From assembly GCF_003234085.1 (NCBI RefSeq), contig NZ_QKSD01000002.1, positions 186,001 through 250,000 on the forward strand: a DNA stretch of 64,000 nt, in the 5' to 3' direction. The stretch comes from Curtobacterium sp. MCPF17_052 (GTDB lineage: Bacteria; Actinomycetota; Actinomycetes; Actinomycetales; Microbacteriaceae). This document shows positions 22,685-31,561 of this stretch, one piece after another. How positions within the stretch are numbered: the first letter of the stretch is position 1; each line of letters starts with the position of its first letter. The position numbers and the translations under genes were made by a program. Below the pieces are notes generated by a model. It saw nothing but the letters and a program-made list of their open reading frames with translations, was not told the DNA's origin and did no database searches.

Positions 22685-24592
22685 TCATGCGGACGCTTCC
22701 CGCGTCTTCGTACGCCCTCGGCGATATGCCTTGGTCGCGGCCGACGGCGTAGCAACGTTTGCCTGGATCCGGATGCCTGTGAGCGCGTACGCGCGCTGGA
22801 CTTCAGGGAGGGAGTGCGAGGTAGTCCAAATGGCGGTGTCCAGGTCCAGCCGGGTGACTCGGCGACTGTAGTCGAGCAGCGCGAGGAAGGTGATTGGCTC
22901 CGACGTGACCGCGTACTGCGCCGCCTGATCTCCATAGTGAGCAGCGGCCGCGCCGTCCTCCTCGGTGGACAGAATGCGTTTGACTTCTACGTAGAACCGG
23001 CACCCGGGGAACGTGACTCGAACATCGGCTCTGTCACCTGCGATAGCTTGCGGCTCGACTTCGGCGGTCAGGCCTGCTCCAAGTAGCCAGCCACAGATAG
23101 AATCCGCGAGAAAGGCTTCGTTCCGGTTCTTGCCTTCCTCAGTCACGGAGGGTCCCAAGAATGGCAGCAGGCGCGGCCCCGTTTGCGGCTGGTTCGTCAC
23201 CCACCCCGCGAAGCGCACAAGTGCCAGCACCAATGCGGCCAGTTCCGGTCCGCAATCCGAAACCGCGTCCGGCGCGATCCTCGAGATGTCCCCGATGATG
23301 CGGCGTACGAGACGGATGTCGGAACGATCGGGAGTCGGGACCGCTGCCGCGGCGTCCCGAATGATCTGCGCGATGGAGGCGGCATGGGCGTTGTCGTCCG
23401 TTCCGCCTTCAGCTTTTGGGCCAGACCTCGCTTCAAGGTCCGCGCGAAGCTGCCGAACACCGTCGATGAGGTCCTGACTCTGACCGGTCGAGACGGATGC
23501 GAGCCACGTGTCGAGGAAAACCTCGGCCGGTTGATGCGCGGCGAACGCCTCCGCGAGGCGAGGGCGGACTAGCGCGCTGATGCCACGTTGGGCGGCATCG
23601 CCCTTGTCGCGAACAACGAGTTCGATGCTGGTCTCGGCCGAGTACAAGGTCCCAGCCGCAGAGATGACTGTCGCAGGAGCGAACCAGTGTTGATCGTCGG
23701 CGGATGCCGCCGCCGCCAGTAAGTCGGTCAGCTGCACCCAGCCGGAACAGACGTCCGCGTGGCCCTGGCGCCAGTGGCGACGAAGTCCCCGGTAGCCGCG
23801 AATGTAGTCATTGACTCTGAAACGTGCAGCGGCAACATCGTCATCCGTGACGACCCCTCCGTCGGCGAATCGCAGCAGCGCACGGACGGTGGCCAAGTAG
23901 GCGGCAGCATCGACCCTGCCGTCGTGCCGTTCCGCGGATTCAAATCGCGCAACCGCATCACGAAGGTGCGCCAGCGCTTCGTCCGTGCCCTGGGCAGTTC
24001 CCACCGCAGCGAGCGACCGCAACGCTAACTCGAACTGCACGTCGCCTTCGAACGCGTCCAATTCTCCGAGCGCCTGCATCGTCGGCAACAGTTCGACGTC
24101 GTCCCATCCGTTGACTGCCGCAGCGACGGCGCGGACGAGATGAATCGATGCTGATGCGCCAACCTGCGCGACTCGCTGCTGCAAGTGGCCGCGGACACTG
24201 TATGAAGAACACCAATCGCCAAGCGCCAAGCGTGTCCACGTCTCTGACGCGATGTCACCGAACAGACCGTCTGTGGTTGCCTGTTCTGCGACGACGACAA
24301 TGAGCTGGTCGGCGATTGCGGTCAAAACCTCGGGGTTACCTAGTAGCACGTCGTGGACAGCGTCGATCTCAGGGTCAACGGCTGCAGCGGCACCGGTTAG
24401 AGCTGCAACCGCGCGGTCCCCGAAGGTCGAGAACTCGCTCCAGTAGGTGCAGACCACCTCTGTGACGGTCAACGGATCGACACCGATGAGCCGCTCGACG
24501 TCGTCGAGGAACGGACCTGCGCCTCCGAAGTCGGCAAGAGCGACGTCTTCGTCCTGCATCCATCGCTCGAGGAGTGCATCATCGATCGGCAT
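22685..24592 (-). CDS. Large protein with C-terminal PD-(D/E)xK nuclease signature (putative effector)
   Basis: A 635-residue protein with AAGGAG upstream of the ATG. The first 450 residues are an acidic, Ala/Leu-rich all-helical region without recognised domain. The C-terminal region has ADVRVTFPGC-RFYVEVKR: Asp523 and Glu536-x-Lys538 form a PD-(D/E)xK endonuclease site, preceded by NEAFLADSICGWLLGAG, the usual first helix. It lies 57 bp downstream of the SMC-like ATPase gene, so it is likely the nuclease effector of that three-gene system. A 286-bp gap separates it from the Gabija-like pair; no gene is visible there and it may hold the pair's promoter. Confidence 0.7.
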   Translation of the reverse strand: MPIDDALLERWMQDEDVALADFGGAGPFLDDVERLIGVDPLTVTEVVCTYWSEFSTFGDRAVAALTGAAAAVDPEIDAVHDVLLGNPEVLTAIADQLIVVVAEQATTDGLFGDIASETWTRLALGDWCSSYSVRGHLQQRVAQVGASASIHLVRAVAAAVNGWDDVELLPTMQALGELDAFEGDVQFELALRSLAAVGTAQGTDEALAHLRDAVARFESAERHDGRVDAAAYLATVRALLRFADGGVVTDDDVAAARFRVNDYIRGYRGLRRHWRQGHADVCSGWVQLTDLLAAAASADDQHWFAPATVISAAGTLYSAETSIELVVRDKGDAAQRGISALVRPRLAEAFAAHQPAEVFLDTWLASVSTGQSQDLIDGVRQLRADLEARSGPKAEGGTDDNAHAASIAQIIRDAAAAVPTPDRSDIRLVRRIIGDISRIAPDAVSDCGPELAALVLALVRFAGWVTNQPQTGPRLLPFLGPSVTEEGKNRNEAFLADSICGWLLGAGLTAEVEPQAIAGDRADVRVTFPGCRFYVEVKRILSTEEDGAAAAHYGDQAAQYAVTSEPITFLALLDYSRRVTRLDLDTAIWTTSHSLPEVQRAYALTGIRIQANVATPSAATKAYRRGRTKTREASA

Positions 24593-24649
24593 CGGCTACT
24601 CCTTCCTTGTGAACCACAATGCGGCCAATCGTCGACCCCCGGCCGATTG

Positions 24650-26771
24650 CTACCAGAGAAGTTGCTGCCCGGGTCTGGGTTCGCGCACCGCGGCAGGTTT
24701 GAGGATGTCGAGCATCAACTCTGCATTCGCGGAGCTCGCGATCACCTGCAGACCTGTCTCCTCAGCAATGCGCGCGAGTTCCGCCATCATCTGCCGAACG
24801 TCGTCGTGGTCCATCTCTTCGCTGGCCGGCGAGTCGATGACCAGCAGCCCGGGATGGCGCCCGACGCCGGCGCGGCTGCCGACGCGGAGCAACGCGATGA
24901 CCACGGCAATCTTCATCCGCAGCTTTTCGCCGTCGGTGAGGTCGCCGAAGTTGGCGCGTTCTCCACCCTTGACGACGGGGAGGTGCCCGTTTCCCTTGAG
25001 GGTGGCTTCCTCCAGCTCACGGAAACCGAGTCGCTTGCCGAGTTCGACCAGGTGCGATGACACCGCGTCGAGGAGATCACCTCGTTCCATGCCGCGCAGC
25101 CGCTCCGCTTCCTTTTCAGTTGCTTTCAGCACAGCTATCATGTGGTCTACCCGCGCAAGGTCGTCGGCGCGGACGACGGTCTTCGACCGCTCGTCGATTC
25201 GTGCCTGCAACGTGGCAATGCGCAATTCCAGCGCCCGCACGGTGGCGGGATTCACGGTGTGGGTCGTTATCTGTGTACGGAGTTCCGCGACGCGACCCCG
25301 GAGTTCATCGCGGATAGAGCGGGCGGATTCCGCATCCGTGTCAGCAGCGGTCAGCGACATCACGAGCCGGTCAACTCGGTCGTCGACGAGGTGTTGTTCG
25401 TCGGTGGAGTCGTCGTCGGACCCATCGTCGACCGTCGCGACCACGGTCGTAGCCGTTTCGGCGGTCAAGTCCAGCGGTGAGTCGCATAGCGAGCACTGCC
25501 CGTCGTCTTCACGAGCCCAACGAGCCGCATCGACCTGCGCGTCGCATCGAGGGCAGCAGGACGGCTTCAATGCGTGCCAGAACTTGTCCGTCAACGCCGC
25601 CTCACGGATGGCAACTCGGTCGGCTTCGGCGACGGCCACTTCGCCGCGGAGGCGGGCAGCGAGGGCGAGGGCGTCCGCATACCTGACTTCTGCGTCCGCG
25701 AGCTCCGACGCCGCCGAGCTGAGGTCTGCGCTAGCACGGTCAAGTTCGTCGATAGCATTGAGCTCCGGCAATCCTGCGCGCTCAGCGAATGCTTCGTTCA
25801 GCTCCTGTTGCAACGCCTCTGAAGCGCCGCGCTGCTGCTCATCGTCGCGTCGAAATGCCCGACGCGCGCTCGCGGTCTCCGCGTCCAGGTTCATCCACCG
25901 GGCGTGTGCGGCAGCTTTGGCCGGCCCCCATGTTGTACCTAGGTAGGTCTCCATCACGAACGCGGCGGTCGCGGGATCGGATCCGAGTGTGGTGGTGATG
26001 GTCTTCTTCGGGATGACAAGCGCTTGAGACCACAGCGGCCAGGAGTGCGTCACCATCCCTCCGTCGGCGTTGTCGCTCGCGTTGTTGTTCTTGCGGAAGA
26101 CGTCCAGTCGCTCGAATCCGAGGCGCTCGCTCATGAATGCGGAGACCGCGTTCTGGAACGTCCCGGCGTCCGAGAATCGGGCGTTGATCACGCCTCCTGC
26201 CGCCAGGACAGCGTTCAGAGCGTCGTCCCATGCTTCGGTCTGCGGATCACCGTCCGCATCTTCTCGCATCTGCTTCAACGCTTGCTCGTCGAGCGCCGCC
26301 CAGTCGATGTCATATGAGTCGGGCAGGGTGATGATCAGCCCGGCAGGCTCTTGACCGGTGATGGTCCACGCCACCAGCACGTCGTCCTCGCCGACTCGGA
26401 GGGCGACGAGTACGTGCCGGGTCCACGCTCGAACATCCACAGCCACATCAGCCACACCTCGCACTGCCCAGAGAATCATCTCCAGGACGCTGGACTTCCC
26501 GGCGTCGTTGCGCCCCCGCGTCGCGAACGCCGTCAAAGGCTCCGTGAGCGTGTGCGTGAAGCTGAATGGCTCGAGTTCGCGGGTCTGCTCGTCGGACGCG
26601 AGGCGGTTCTTCACGCCGGCGAAGTGAACTGTGTTGACGCGCAGGCGCTTGCGCGACGCAAGAGCGCGCGGGCCCGGTACCGCCTGCGCGTCGCAGGATC
26701 CCGGCAATTTCGGCTTCGGACGTTCCGGTCTTTTTCGCGATCCGCTGGTGCCATTCAGTCGTGTCGGTCAT
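24650..26771 (-). CDS. SMC-like ATPase with zinc-hook-type motif; apparent +1 frameshift near the N-terminus
   Basis: Downstream of a frame change the frame encodes Walker A ATRGRNDAGKSS, two coiled-coil stretches around CCPRC-(15)-CSLC (a Rad50-like zinc-hook motif), the signature FGDLTDGEKLRM and Walker B LLVIDSPASEEM. The natural start is the ATG at 26771, which overlaps the upstream stop (ATGA) and reads TDTTEWHQRIAKKTGTSEAE. That frame must move by +1 near 26670-26690 to join LASRKRLRVNTVHFAGVK. A TTG at 26707 is an alternative internal start. It could be a sequencing error, a mutation or a slippery site (GGGCCCG). Related ATPases (Lamassu, ABC-3C) sense foreign DNA and license a nuclease. 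Confidence 0.75.
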
Positions 26772-27451
26772 GCGTCCTCCTCGAGAAGACTGAGCCGTGT
26801 GGCGCGCTCGCGGACACGGTCAAAGATTGCCGGGATGTCGCTTCCGAGCGGCGCATCTCGGTATTCGGGCTGTTCGTACTGGCGTTGCTTTGCGGTCGAT
26901 CCGACGTAGGCGTCACGCAGGTACGCGACCGCTTCGGCCTGCTGCTCCCACCAGCTCAGGGTCGTCACGGTCGCTCTCATGTCGGCGAAAACTTCCTCGC
27001 CTCGTTTGAGGAGGTAGTAATCGTGCCGTGCGCGGTCGCCGGTGTCCGCGCCGCGCCGATGCATGATCAGTGCATACGCGCGGAGTTTCGCGAGCGCGTT
27101 GTCAACCGGCTCGTACGCGCCGTACTTGTATCGCATCATCGGGTAGTGGTGGCCTGCCGCCTGGGCACCGAGCATGCGAGACACGTGCGCTCGAACGACC
27201 GGTTCAGGTAGCTCGTGCTCCTCGTACTCGGTCATGAGTTCGTCCGCGAGGTAGTCGGGATTCCGCATCCAGAAGTCAAGCTTCTCAAGTCTGGTGAGCG
27301 ACGTCACTACCTTCACTGCGTCCACAACGTCGCAGTCATCGTCGACGGGCACGCCAAGGACGTTCATCAGTACGAGCAACCGCGCCGCGGTTTGCGCGGA
27401 CGTGCCCCCTCGGAAACGCGGTGGCCGTGTCACAGCCGTCGTTGTCGCCAC
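26768..27451 (-). CDS. Putative middle component of the SMC/nuclease system
   Basis: A 227-residue protein. The GTG at 27451 is chosen because GGAGG lies just upstream and a good promoter 25 bases before that; the frame is open further upstream but would run over this promoter. Sequence is helical and basic, with PMMRYKYGAYEPVDNALAKL and DYYLLKRGEEVFADMRATV, the look of a winged-helix adaptor such as the middle components of ABC-3C systems. No firm family match can be claimed. First gene of the operon; its stop overlaps the ATPase start (ATGA), which supports a shared complex. Confidence 0.6.
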   Translation of the reverse strand: MATTTAVTRPPRFRGGTSAQTAARLLVLMNVLGVPVDDDCDVVDAVKVVTSLTRLEKLDFWMRNPDYLADELMTEYEEHELPEPVVRAHVSRMLGAQAAGHHYPMMRYKYGAYEPVDNALAKLRAYALIMHRRGADTGDRARHDYYLLKRGEEVFADMRATVTTLSWWEQQAEAVAYLRDAYVGSTAKQRQYEQPEYRDAPLGSDIPAIFDRVRERATRLSLLEEDA

Positions 27452-27475
27452 AATCCTCCGCTCGTGTGCGTACTC

Positions 27476-27505
27476 ATTGTAAGTAGCGCGCACCCGCAAT
27501 GTGAG
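27476..27505 (-). promoter_or_regulatory. Promoter of the SMC/nuclease operon
   Basis: On the minus strand CTCACA (27505-27500) and TACAAT (27481-27476) are 18 bases apart, and the GTG start follows after a short leader containing GGAGG. Confidence 0.5.
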
Positions 27506-27536
27506 CCTCCGTCGTGTGCACGAGCGGGCGCTGGGC

Positions 27537-27608
27537 ACTGCTGCAGGCTTCGTTGACTCCTTCGTTTAGGCGGCGTACCTGTCAGGAGTCAACCGAACCT
27601 GCAGCAGT
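27537..27608. repeat. Long imperfect inverted repeat at the island/core border
   Basis: Arms of 24 bp (27537-27560 and 27585-27608), ACTGCTGCAGG... and its complement ...CCTGCAGCAGT, with about three mismatches and a 24-base spacer. It sits just beyond the promoter of the defence operon. It may be a transcription barrier or the scar of a mobile element; no T-tract follows. Confidence 0.5.
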
Positions 27609-28041
27609 CCCGCGCCGCGACTTGTCTGTTCGGTCAGGAGGAGCTCGGCGCTCCAGGCGCGCAGGCTCCACTCGACGGCTGGTACACGCAAGGACGAAAC
27701 TCGAACGCATGCGCAAGCGCTTCGCGCTCCAGGGTCGGCCATTGCTCGTCGCCGCTCGGCTACTCGGGAACCAGGGGAGGGTTGCTGACATCCATGATCT
27801 TCTCCTGTTCACGAGTTCCTCGCAGTCGGAAGAGGCGCCGACGCGCCTGCAACCTACGTCCGCACCGCGATCAGGTCAACGAACCGGCGTCAGGTCCTCA
27901 ACGACACGCACCTAGCATTACCGCGGCAGGAGACAGCTGCGGCGGGTCCTTCAAACAGATGCCGACGGTGGAGGAGACAGCCGGACGGGCGCAGCGTATG
28001 GGAGACACCCCTGGTTTCCGACAGATGCAGTAATGATCGAC
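27609..28041. other. Gene-free stretch
   Basis: About 430 bases without a credible ORF or RNA gene on either strand. It separates the lower-GC defence island from core-like chromosome. No tRNA or direct repeat that could mark an integration point was recognised. Confidence 0.4.
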
Positions 28042-28084
28042 GAGGACCCCCGGTCTCCCGTGTGAGGGGAGACCGGGGGTCCTC
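28042..28084. terminator. Strong hairpin terminator
   Basis: An 18-bp perfect stem (28042-28059 with 28067-28084; arms GAGGACCCCCGGTCTCCC and complement) and a 7-base loop, 25 bases after the stop of the oxidoreductase gene that reads leftward. Confidence 0.8.
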
Positions 28085-28108
28085 GGTGTCGGCGTGCTGG
28101 CCGGACGG

Positions 28109-28765
28109 TCAGCGGGCGACGGCGATCGCGAAGGGCACGAAGCCGACCGACCCGAGCAGACTCGGCACCAGGAGCGCCACCGCCTCGGTGCCCCGAGCGG
28201 TGCTGATGTCACCGAGGTCGACCACCCAGTCGTCCTGCCATCCGAGGCTGCTCAGGACGGTCCGCACCAGGTCCTTCGCGTCGGGGTCGTCGCCGGAGAG
28301 GAACACAGTGGGTGGGTTCCGGAGCACACCGGGACTCGTCATGACGGAGAACAGCATCGTGTTCAGGCCCTTGACGACCTTCGTCGCCGGGAGTGCTGCC
28401 TGCAGGAGCTCACCGAGACTCGTGTCCCGGTGGAGGAGCCCACCGGGGAGGCCGTCGGCGCTCCGGACGGTGGCGTTCGAGACGTCCAGGAGCACCTTGC
28501 CGGCGAGTGCCTCACGGTGGCCGGTGAGACGTTCGAGCGAACCGTCGCCCGGGGTCGCGTTGATGACGAGATCGCTGTTCGCGATCGCGGTCGCGACGTC
28601 CGAGACGCTGGCGTCGCTCCGGGCCGCGGCGGTGCCCGGGTCGCGGACCCCGAGCGTGACCCGGTGGCCCGCGGCGGCCAGCCCGGCTGCGAGGGTCGTG
28701 CCGACGCGCCCGGCGCCGAGGACGGCGATGGTGCTCGTCGTGGTCGTGGTGGTGTTCATGGTCAT
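28109..28765 (-). CDS. NADPH-dependent F420 reductase-family protein
   Basis: A 218-residue Rossmann protein. AGGAG stands five bases before the ATG at 28765. After a short Thr-rich start, IAVLGAGRVGTTLAAGLAAAGH (about 9-30) is the dinucleotide loop, followed by TLGVRDPG, the NADP-selecting end of strand 2, and DLVINATPGDG. This is the pattern of NADP-binding F420 reductases/coordinate oxidoreductases, in which many members use NADPH on unknown substrates. It follows the IMPase-like gene by 40 bases and closes the operon at the terminator. The LysR regulator on the other side probably controls both. Confidence 0.8.
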   Translation of the reverse strand: MTMNTTTTTTSTIAVLGAGRVGTTLAAGLAAAGHRVTLGVRDPGTAAARSDASVSDVATAIANSDLVINATPGDGSLERLTGHREALAGKVLLDVSNATVRSADGLPGGLLHRDTSLGELLQAALPATKVVKGLNTMLFSVMTSPGVLRNPPTVFLSGDDPDAKDLVRTVLSSLGWQDDWVVDLGDISTARGTEAVALLVPSLLGSVGFVPFAIAVAR

Positions 28766-28805
28766 GGGGACTCCTTGTCCTGAGGAAGCTGCGGGGCGAC
28801 CGGCG

Positions 28806-29618
28806 TCAGCGGAGAACCGCGGCGATGCCCGATGCCAGGCCGAGGGTGGTGGCGATGAAGTCGTCGCTGGCGAGGGTCCACGGCGCGCCGGTGGAGTCGA
28901 TGACGGCGCCGTGGGCCTCCTGCACGAGCAGTGCGCCGGCGACGAGACCGGACCGGACCTGGCCGTACTGCCAGAACGCGTCGGTGTGCCCTGCGGCGAC
29001 CTGCACGAGCTGCAGGGTCGCGGGGACGGTGGCGGACACGAGCAGTGCGGCGCCGAGCATCCGGTCGATCGACGCACTCATGCGGCGGCGGGCGTCGGCT
29101 GCCTCGCCGGGCGCGGCCTGCCCGGTGCCGACGAGTGCGGCGGCCAGGTCGGACTTCGCGGACACCGCGAGGGGTGAACCGTTCAGGGACGCCCCTGCGC
29201 CTCGGACCGCGGTGAAGGTCTGGCCGAGGGCGGGCAGGAACACCGCGGTGACGACGGGGACGTCGTCGCGGACGAGTGTCGCGGTGACTCCCCAGTCGAC
29301 CCGGCCGTGGATGTGGTTCACGTTGCCCTCGGCGGCGTCCGTGACCCACCACTCTCCGGCACCCAGGGAGCCGCGACCTTCTTCGTCGTCGTCCCACCGG
29401 GCCTCCGGACGGAGCCGCTCGAGTGCCGGGCGGAGCACCGCGACCGAAGCGGCGTCGTTGTCGCCGATGGCCGCGAGGAGCGTGTCGAGGTCGTCGACGC
29501 GGTCCTCGGTCGAGAAGCGGCCGAGCAACACGGTCCCTGCTTCGGTGACCGCGGCCGTGAGGCCGGCGAGCAGCGCGACGTCCTCGACCGTCTGCGCAGA
29601 GTTGGTCGTGTCATCCAT
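28806..29618 (-). CDS. Inositol-monophosphatase-family protein with altered metal motifs
   Basis: A 270-residue protein of the IMPase/FBPase fold, with AAGGAG before the ATG. The family's DPIDGT motif is here TDAAEGNVNHIHG (first Asp kept, second position changed), and the C-terminal W-D-x-A-A motif is replaced by RSGLVAGALLVQEAHG, so the usual third metal ligand is missing. Activity as a standard Mg-dependent phosphatase is therefore doubtful; it could be a divergent hydrolase or a binding protein. First gene of a two-gene operon with the NADP oxidoreductase, divergent from a LysR regulator. Confidence 0.7.
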   Translation of the reverse strand: MDDTTNSAQTVEDVALLAGLTAAVTEAGTVLLGRFSTEDRVDDLDTLLAAIGDNDAASVAVLRPALERLRPEARWDDDEEGRGSLGAGEWWVTDAAEGNVNHIHGRVDWGVTATLVRDDVPVVTAVFLPALGQTFTAVRGAGASLNGSPLAVSAKSDLAAALVGTGQAAPGEAADARRRMSASIDRMLGAALLVSATVPATLQLVQVAAGHTDAFWQYGQVRSGLVAGALLVQEAHGAVIDSTGAPWTLASDDFIATTLGLASGIAAVLR

Positions 29619-29695
29619 GGGTTCTTCTCCTTCGCCGCGGCGTTCCTCGTCGCTGTGGTGGCAACGGTAGGAGCGGGCGGTGATGCGCACAAATA

Positions 29696-29717
29696 CAATC
29701 CGTGCACATGTAGATTG
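29696..29717. promoter_or_regulatory. Candidate LysR operator
   Basis: CAATC-N12-GATTG, an interrupted dyad centred on GTGCAC, in the 105-base divergent region and immediately before the LysR start, as expected for an autoregulated LysR site. Confidence 0.4.
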
Positions 29718-29723
29718 CGTTTC

Positions 29724-30632
29724 GTGCAACTGGACCTGAACCTCCTGACTGCGTTGGATGCGTTGCTCGACGAGGAGAGCGTCACCGGTGCCGCAGACCG
29801 ACTGCACCTGTCCGCCCCCGCGATGAGCCGCACCCTCGGTCGGATCCGCCAGGCGACCGGGGACCAGATCCTCGTCCGTGCGGGTCGCGTCATGCGGCCG
29901 ACCCCGCGTGCGATCGCGCTGCGGGACGAGGTGCGAGCCCTGGTCCTGCGGAGTGCTGCCGTGTTGACACCGGAACGGGAGTTGCACCTCGACGCGCTGC
30001 AGCGTGTGTTCACGATCCAGGCGCACGACGCCCTGACGACGGCACTGGCGCCCGTTCTCGTGCAGCGGGTGGCGACGGTCGCGCCCGGTGTCCGGGTGCG
30101 GTTCCTCGGTGAGGCGTCCGGCGGGAACACCGAACTCGGACGTGGGGTGGTCGATCTGGAGATCGGATCAGCGGCGCCGGTGTCACCGTCGATCGACCAC
30201 GAGGCCGTCGGCACGGACGAGCTCGTCGGAGTGGCCCGTGCCGGTCATCCGATGCTCTCGGCACCGATCGACCTCGAGCAGTGGGTCGCGGTGCCGCACG
30301 TGGTGGTGTCGCGCCGAGGCCGGTTGCGGGACCGCGTCGACGATCACCTGGAGTCGGTCGGCCGGTCGCGGACGGTCGTGTCGTCCCTGGCGGCGACCGG
30401 CGCGGCGATCGATGTCGTCCGGTCGACCGACGCCGTCGCCGTCGTGCCAGCCTCCGTGGCAGCACGGCTGGACGACGGAGTGGGGTCGTTCCGGCTGCCG
30501 GTCGCTCTCCCGCCGGTACCGATCGTCCTCGCGTGGCACCGTCAGTTCACCGCCGACGTAGGGCACCGGTGGTTCCGCGCCCTCACCGGGGACGTGCTGC
30601 GCTCCGGGCGGGATCCACGCCGTCAGTCATGA
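29724..30632 (+). CDS. LysR-family transcriptional regulator
   Basis: A 302-residue LysR protein from a GTG. N-terminal wHTH: LNLLTALDALLDEESVTGAADRLHLS-type start with recognition helix SAPAMSRTLGRIR, then the linker helix and a substrate-binding domain of the PBP2 fold. Upstream in-frame codons would run through the divergent promoter and are not used. It lies divergent to the IMPase/oxidoreductase operon and probably activates it in response to an unknown small ligand. Its TGA overlaps the start of a 39-codon ORF. Confidence 0.85.
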   Translation: MQLDLNLLTALDALLDEESVTGAADRLHLSAPAMSRTLGRIRQATGDQILVRAGRVMRPTPRAIALRDEVRALVLRSAAVLTPERELHLDALQRVFTIQAHDALTTALAPVLVQRVATVAPGVRVRFLGEASGGNTELGRGVVDLEIGSAAPVSPSIDHEAVGTDELVGVARAGHPMLSAPIDLEQWVAVPHVVVSRRGRLRDRVDDHLESVGRSRTVVSSLAATGAAIDVVRSTDAVAVVPASVAARLDDGVGSFRLPVALPPVPIVLAWHRQFTADVGHRWFRALTGDVLRSGRDPRRQS

Positions 30633-30748
30633 TCGGGTTCACGGACCTCGGACCGTCCCCGCACCAGACCGTGCGGCAACTCGAGCGCTGGTCCGAAGCG
30701 CACCGGGACGACGTGTCACCGAACCAGGCCCGGTTCGACGCCCGGTGA
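30629..30748 (+). CDS. Short ORF after LysR (39 aa)
   Basis: An ATG overlapping the LysR stop (ATGA) opens 39 codons: IGFTDLGPSPHQTVRQLERW followed by SEAHRDDVSPNQARFDAR. The composition is soluble and charged. The overlap suggests coupling, but the length gives little support and no family was recognised. Confidence 0.3.
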   Translation: MIGFTDLGPSPHQTVRQLERWSEAHRDDVSPNQARFDAR

Positions 30749-30857
30749 ACCGCCGGGCGGCGACGAGTGCCCGATGCGCGCACCACGGCGCTGACCCCTA
30801 GGCTCGGACGCGGACTCGCCGGTGCACGGGGCGCACGGCGGAGGCAAGGGGGAACGC

Positions 30858-31514
30858 ATGTCCATCACGTCCAGGATCAGCAGCGTGGGCGCGGCAACGG
30901 TCATCGCAGTCATCGCGTTGTCCGGGTGCGCAGGACCCGGCAGCACTGCGCCGGCCAGCCAGCGTCCAACGTCGCAGGCATCATCGCCGAGCGCGTCGTC
31001 GACACCGGACGCATCGCCGACACCGACCGCCGACGCCGCAGGACCGACCGACCTGACGTTCGAGGACGGCACTGCGCTCTCGACGACAGAGCTGCCGGCG
31101 TTCAGCCTCGAGATCTCCGCGCTCGGCGACTGGAAGCAGACCGGCGAGGACTCCGCCACGGGGACGCGGGAGTACACGAAGTCGGACGGGTCGGTCGCGA
31201 CGATCACGCAGCAGCGGATCACCGACCTCGATCCGTCGATCGGGGACCGCGCGGCCACGGAGCAGCTGTTCACGGCTGCCGGGCTGCCCGCCGAGCAGCT
31301 CGAGGAGCAGCTCCTGCCGACCATGACCGACGGGACGGCGCAGTTCCTGTCGATCGCGGGCCACAACTCCGACGGATCGTGGTCAGCCACGGTGGCACGC
31401 GCGTTCGCGAAGCCGGGAGCGGCGCTCATCGTGAAGGTGAAGACCTCCTCACAGGAGGCGCTGCGTCCCGACCTGCACGACATCCTCGTCCACGCGAAGG
31501 TCGTCATCGTCTGA
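30858..31514 (+). CDS. Secreted lipoprotein (LpqN/LpqT-like)
   Basis: AAGGGGGA precedes the ATG. The 218-residue product has a signal peptide with lipobox ALSGC (Cys near 24), then a Ser/Thr/Pro/Ala-rich linker of about 40 residues and a folded domain of about 150 residues with alternating strands (FSLEISALGDWKQTGE, AQFLSIAGHNSDGSWSATVA). This architecture resembles the LpqN/LpqT-like lipoproteins of actinobacteria, which are membrane-anchored and extracytoplasmic with poorly known function. A mono-cistronic gene by spacing. Confidence 0.65.
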   Translation: MSITSRISSVGAATVIAVIALSGCAGPGSTAPASQRPTSQASSPSASSTPDASPTPTADAAGPTDLTFEDGTALSTTELPAFSLEISALGDWKQTGEDSATGTREYTKSDGSVATITQQRITDLDPSIGDRAATEQLFTAAGLPAEQLEEQLLPTMTDGTAQFLSIAGHNSDGSWSATVARAFAKPGAALIVKVKTSSQEALRPDLHDILVHAKVVIV

Positions 31515-31561
31515 GTCGGCGGTCCGGCCCCTCCACCGTCCACGCCGTCTAGGGTTGCCGC

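Noticed and set aside
27609..28041. tRNA or integration site at the island border
   Set aside because: No cloverleaf-forming sequence or direct repeat could be found there by eye.
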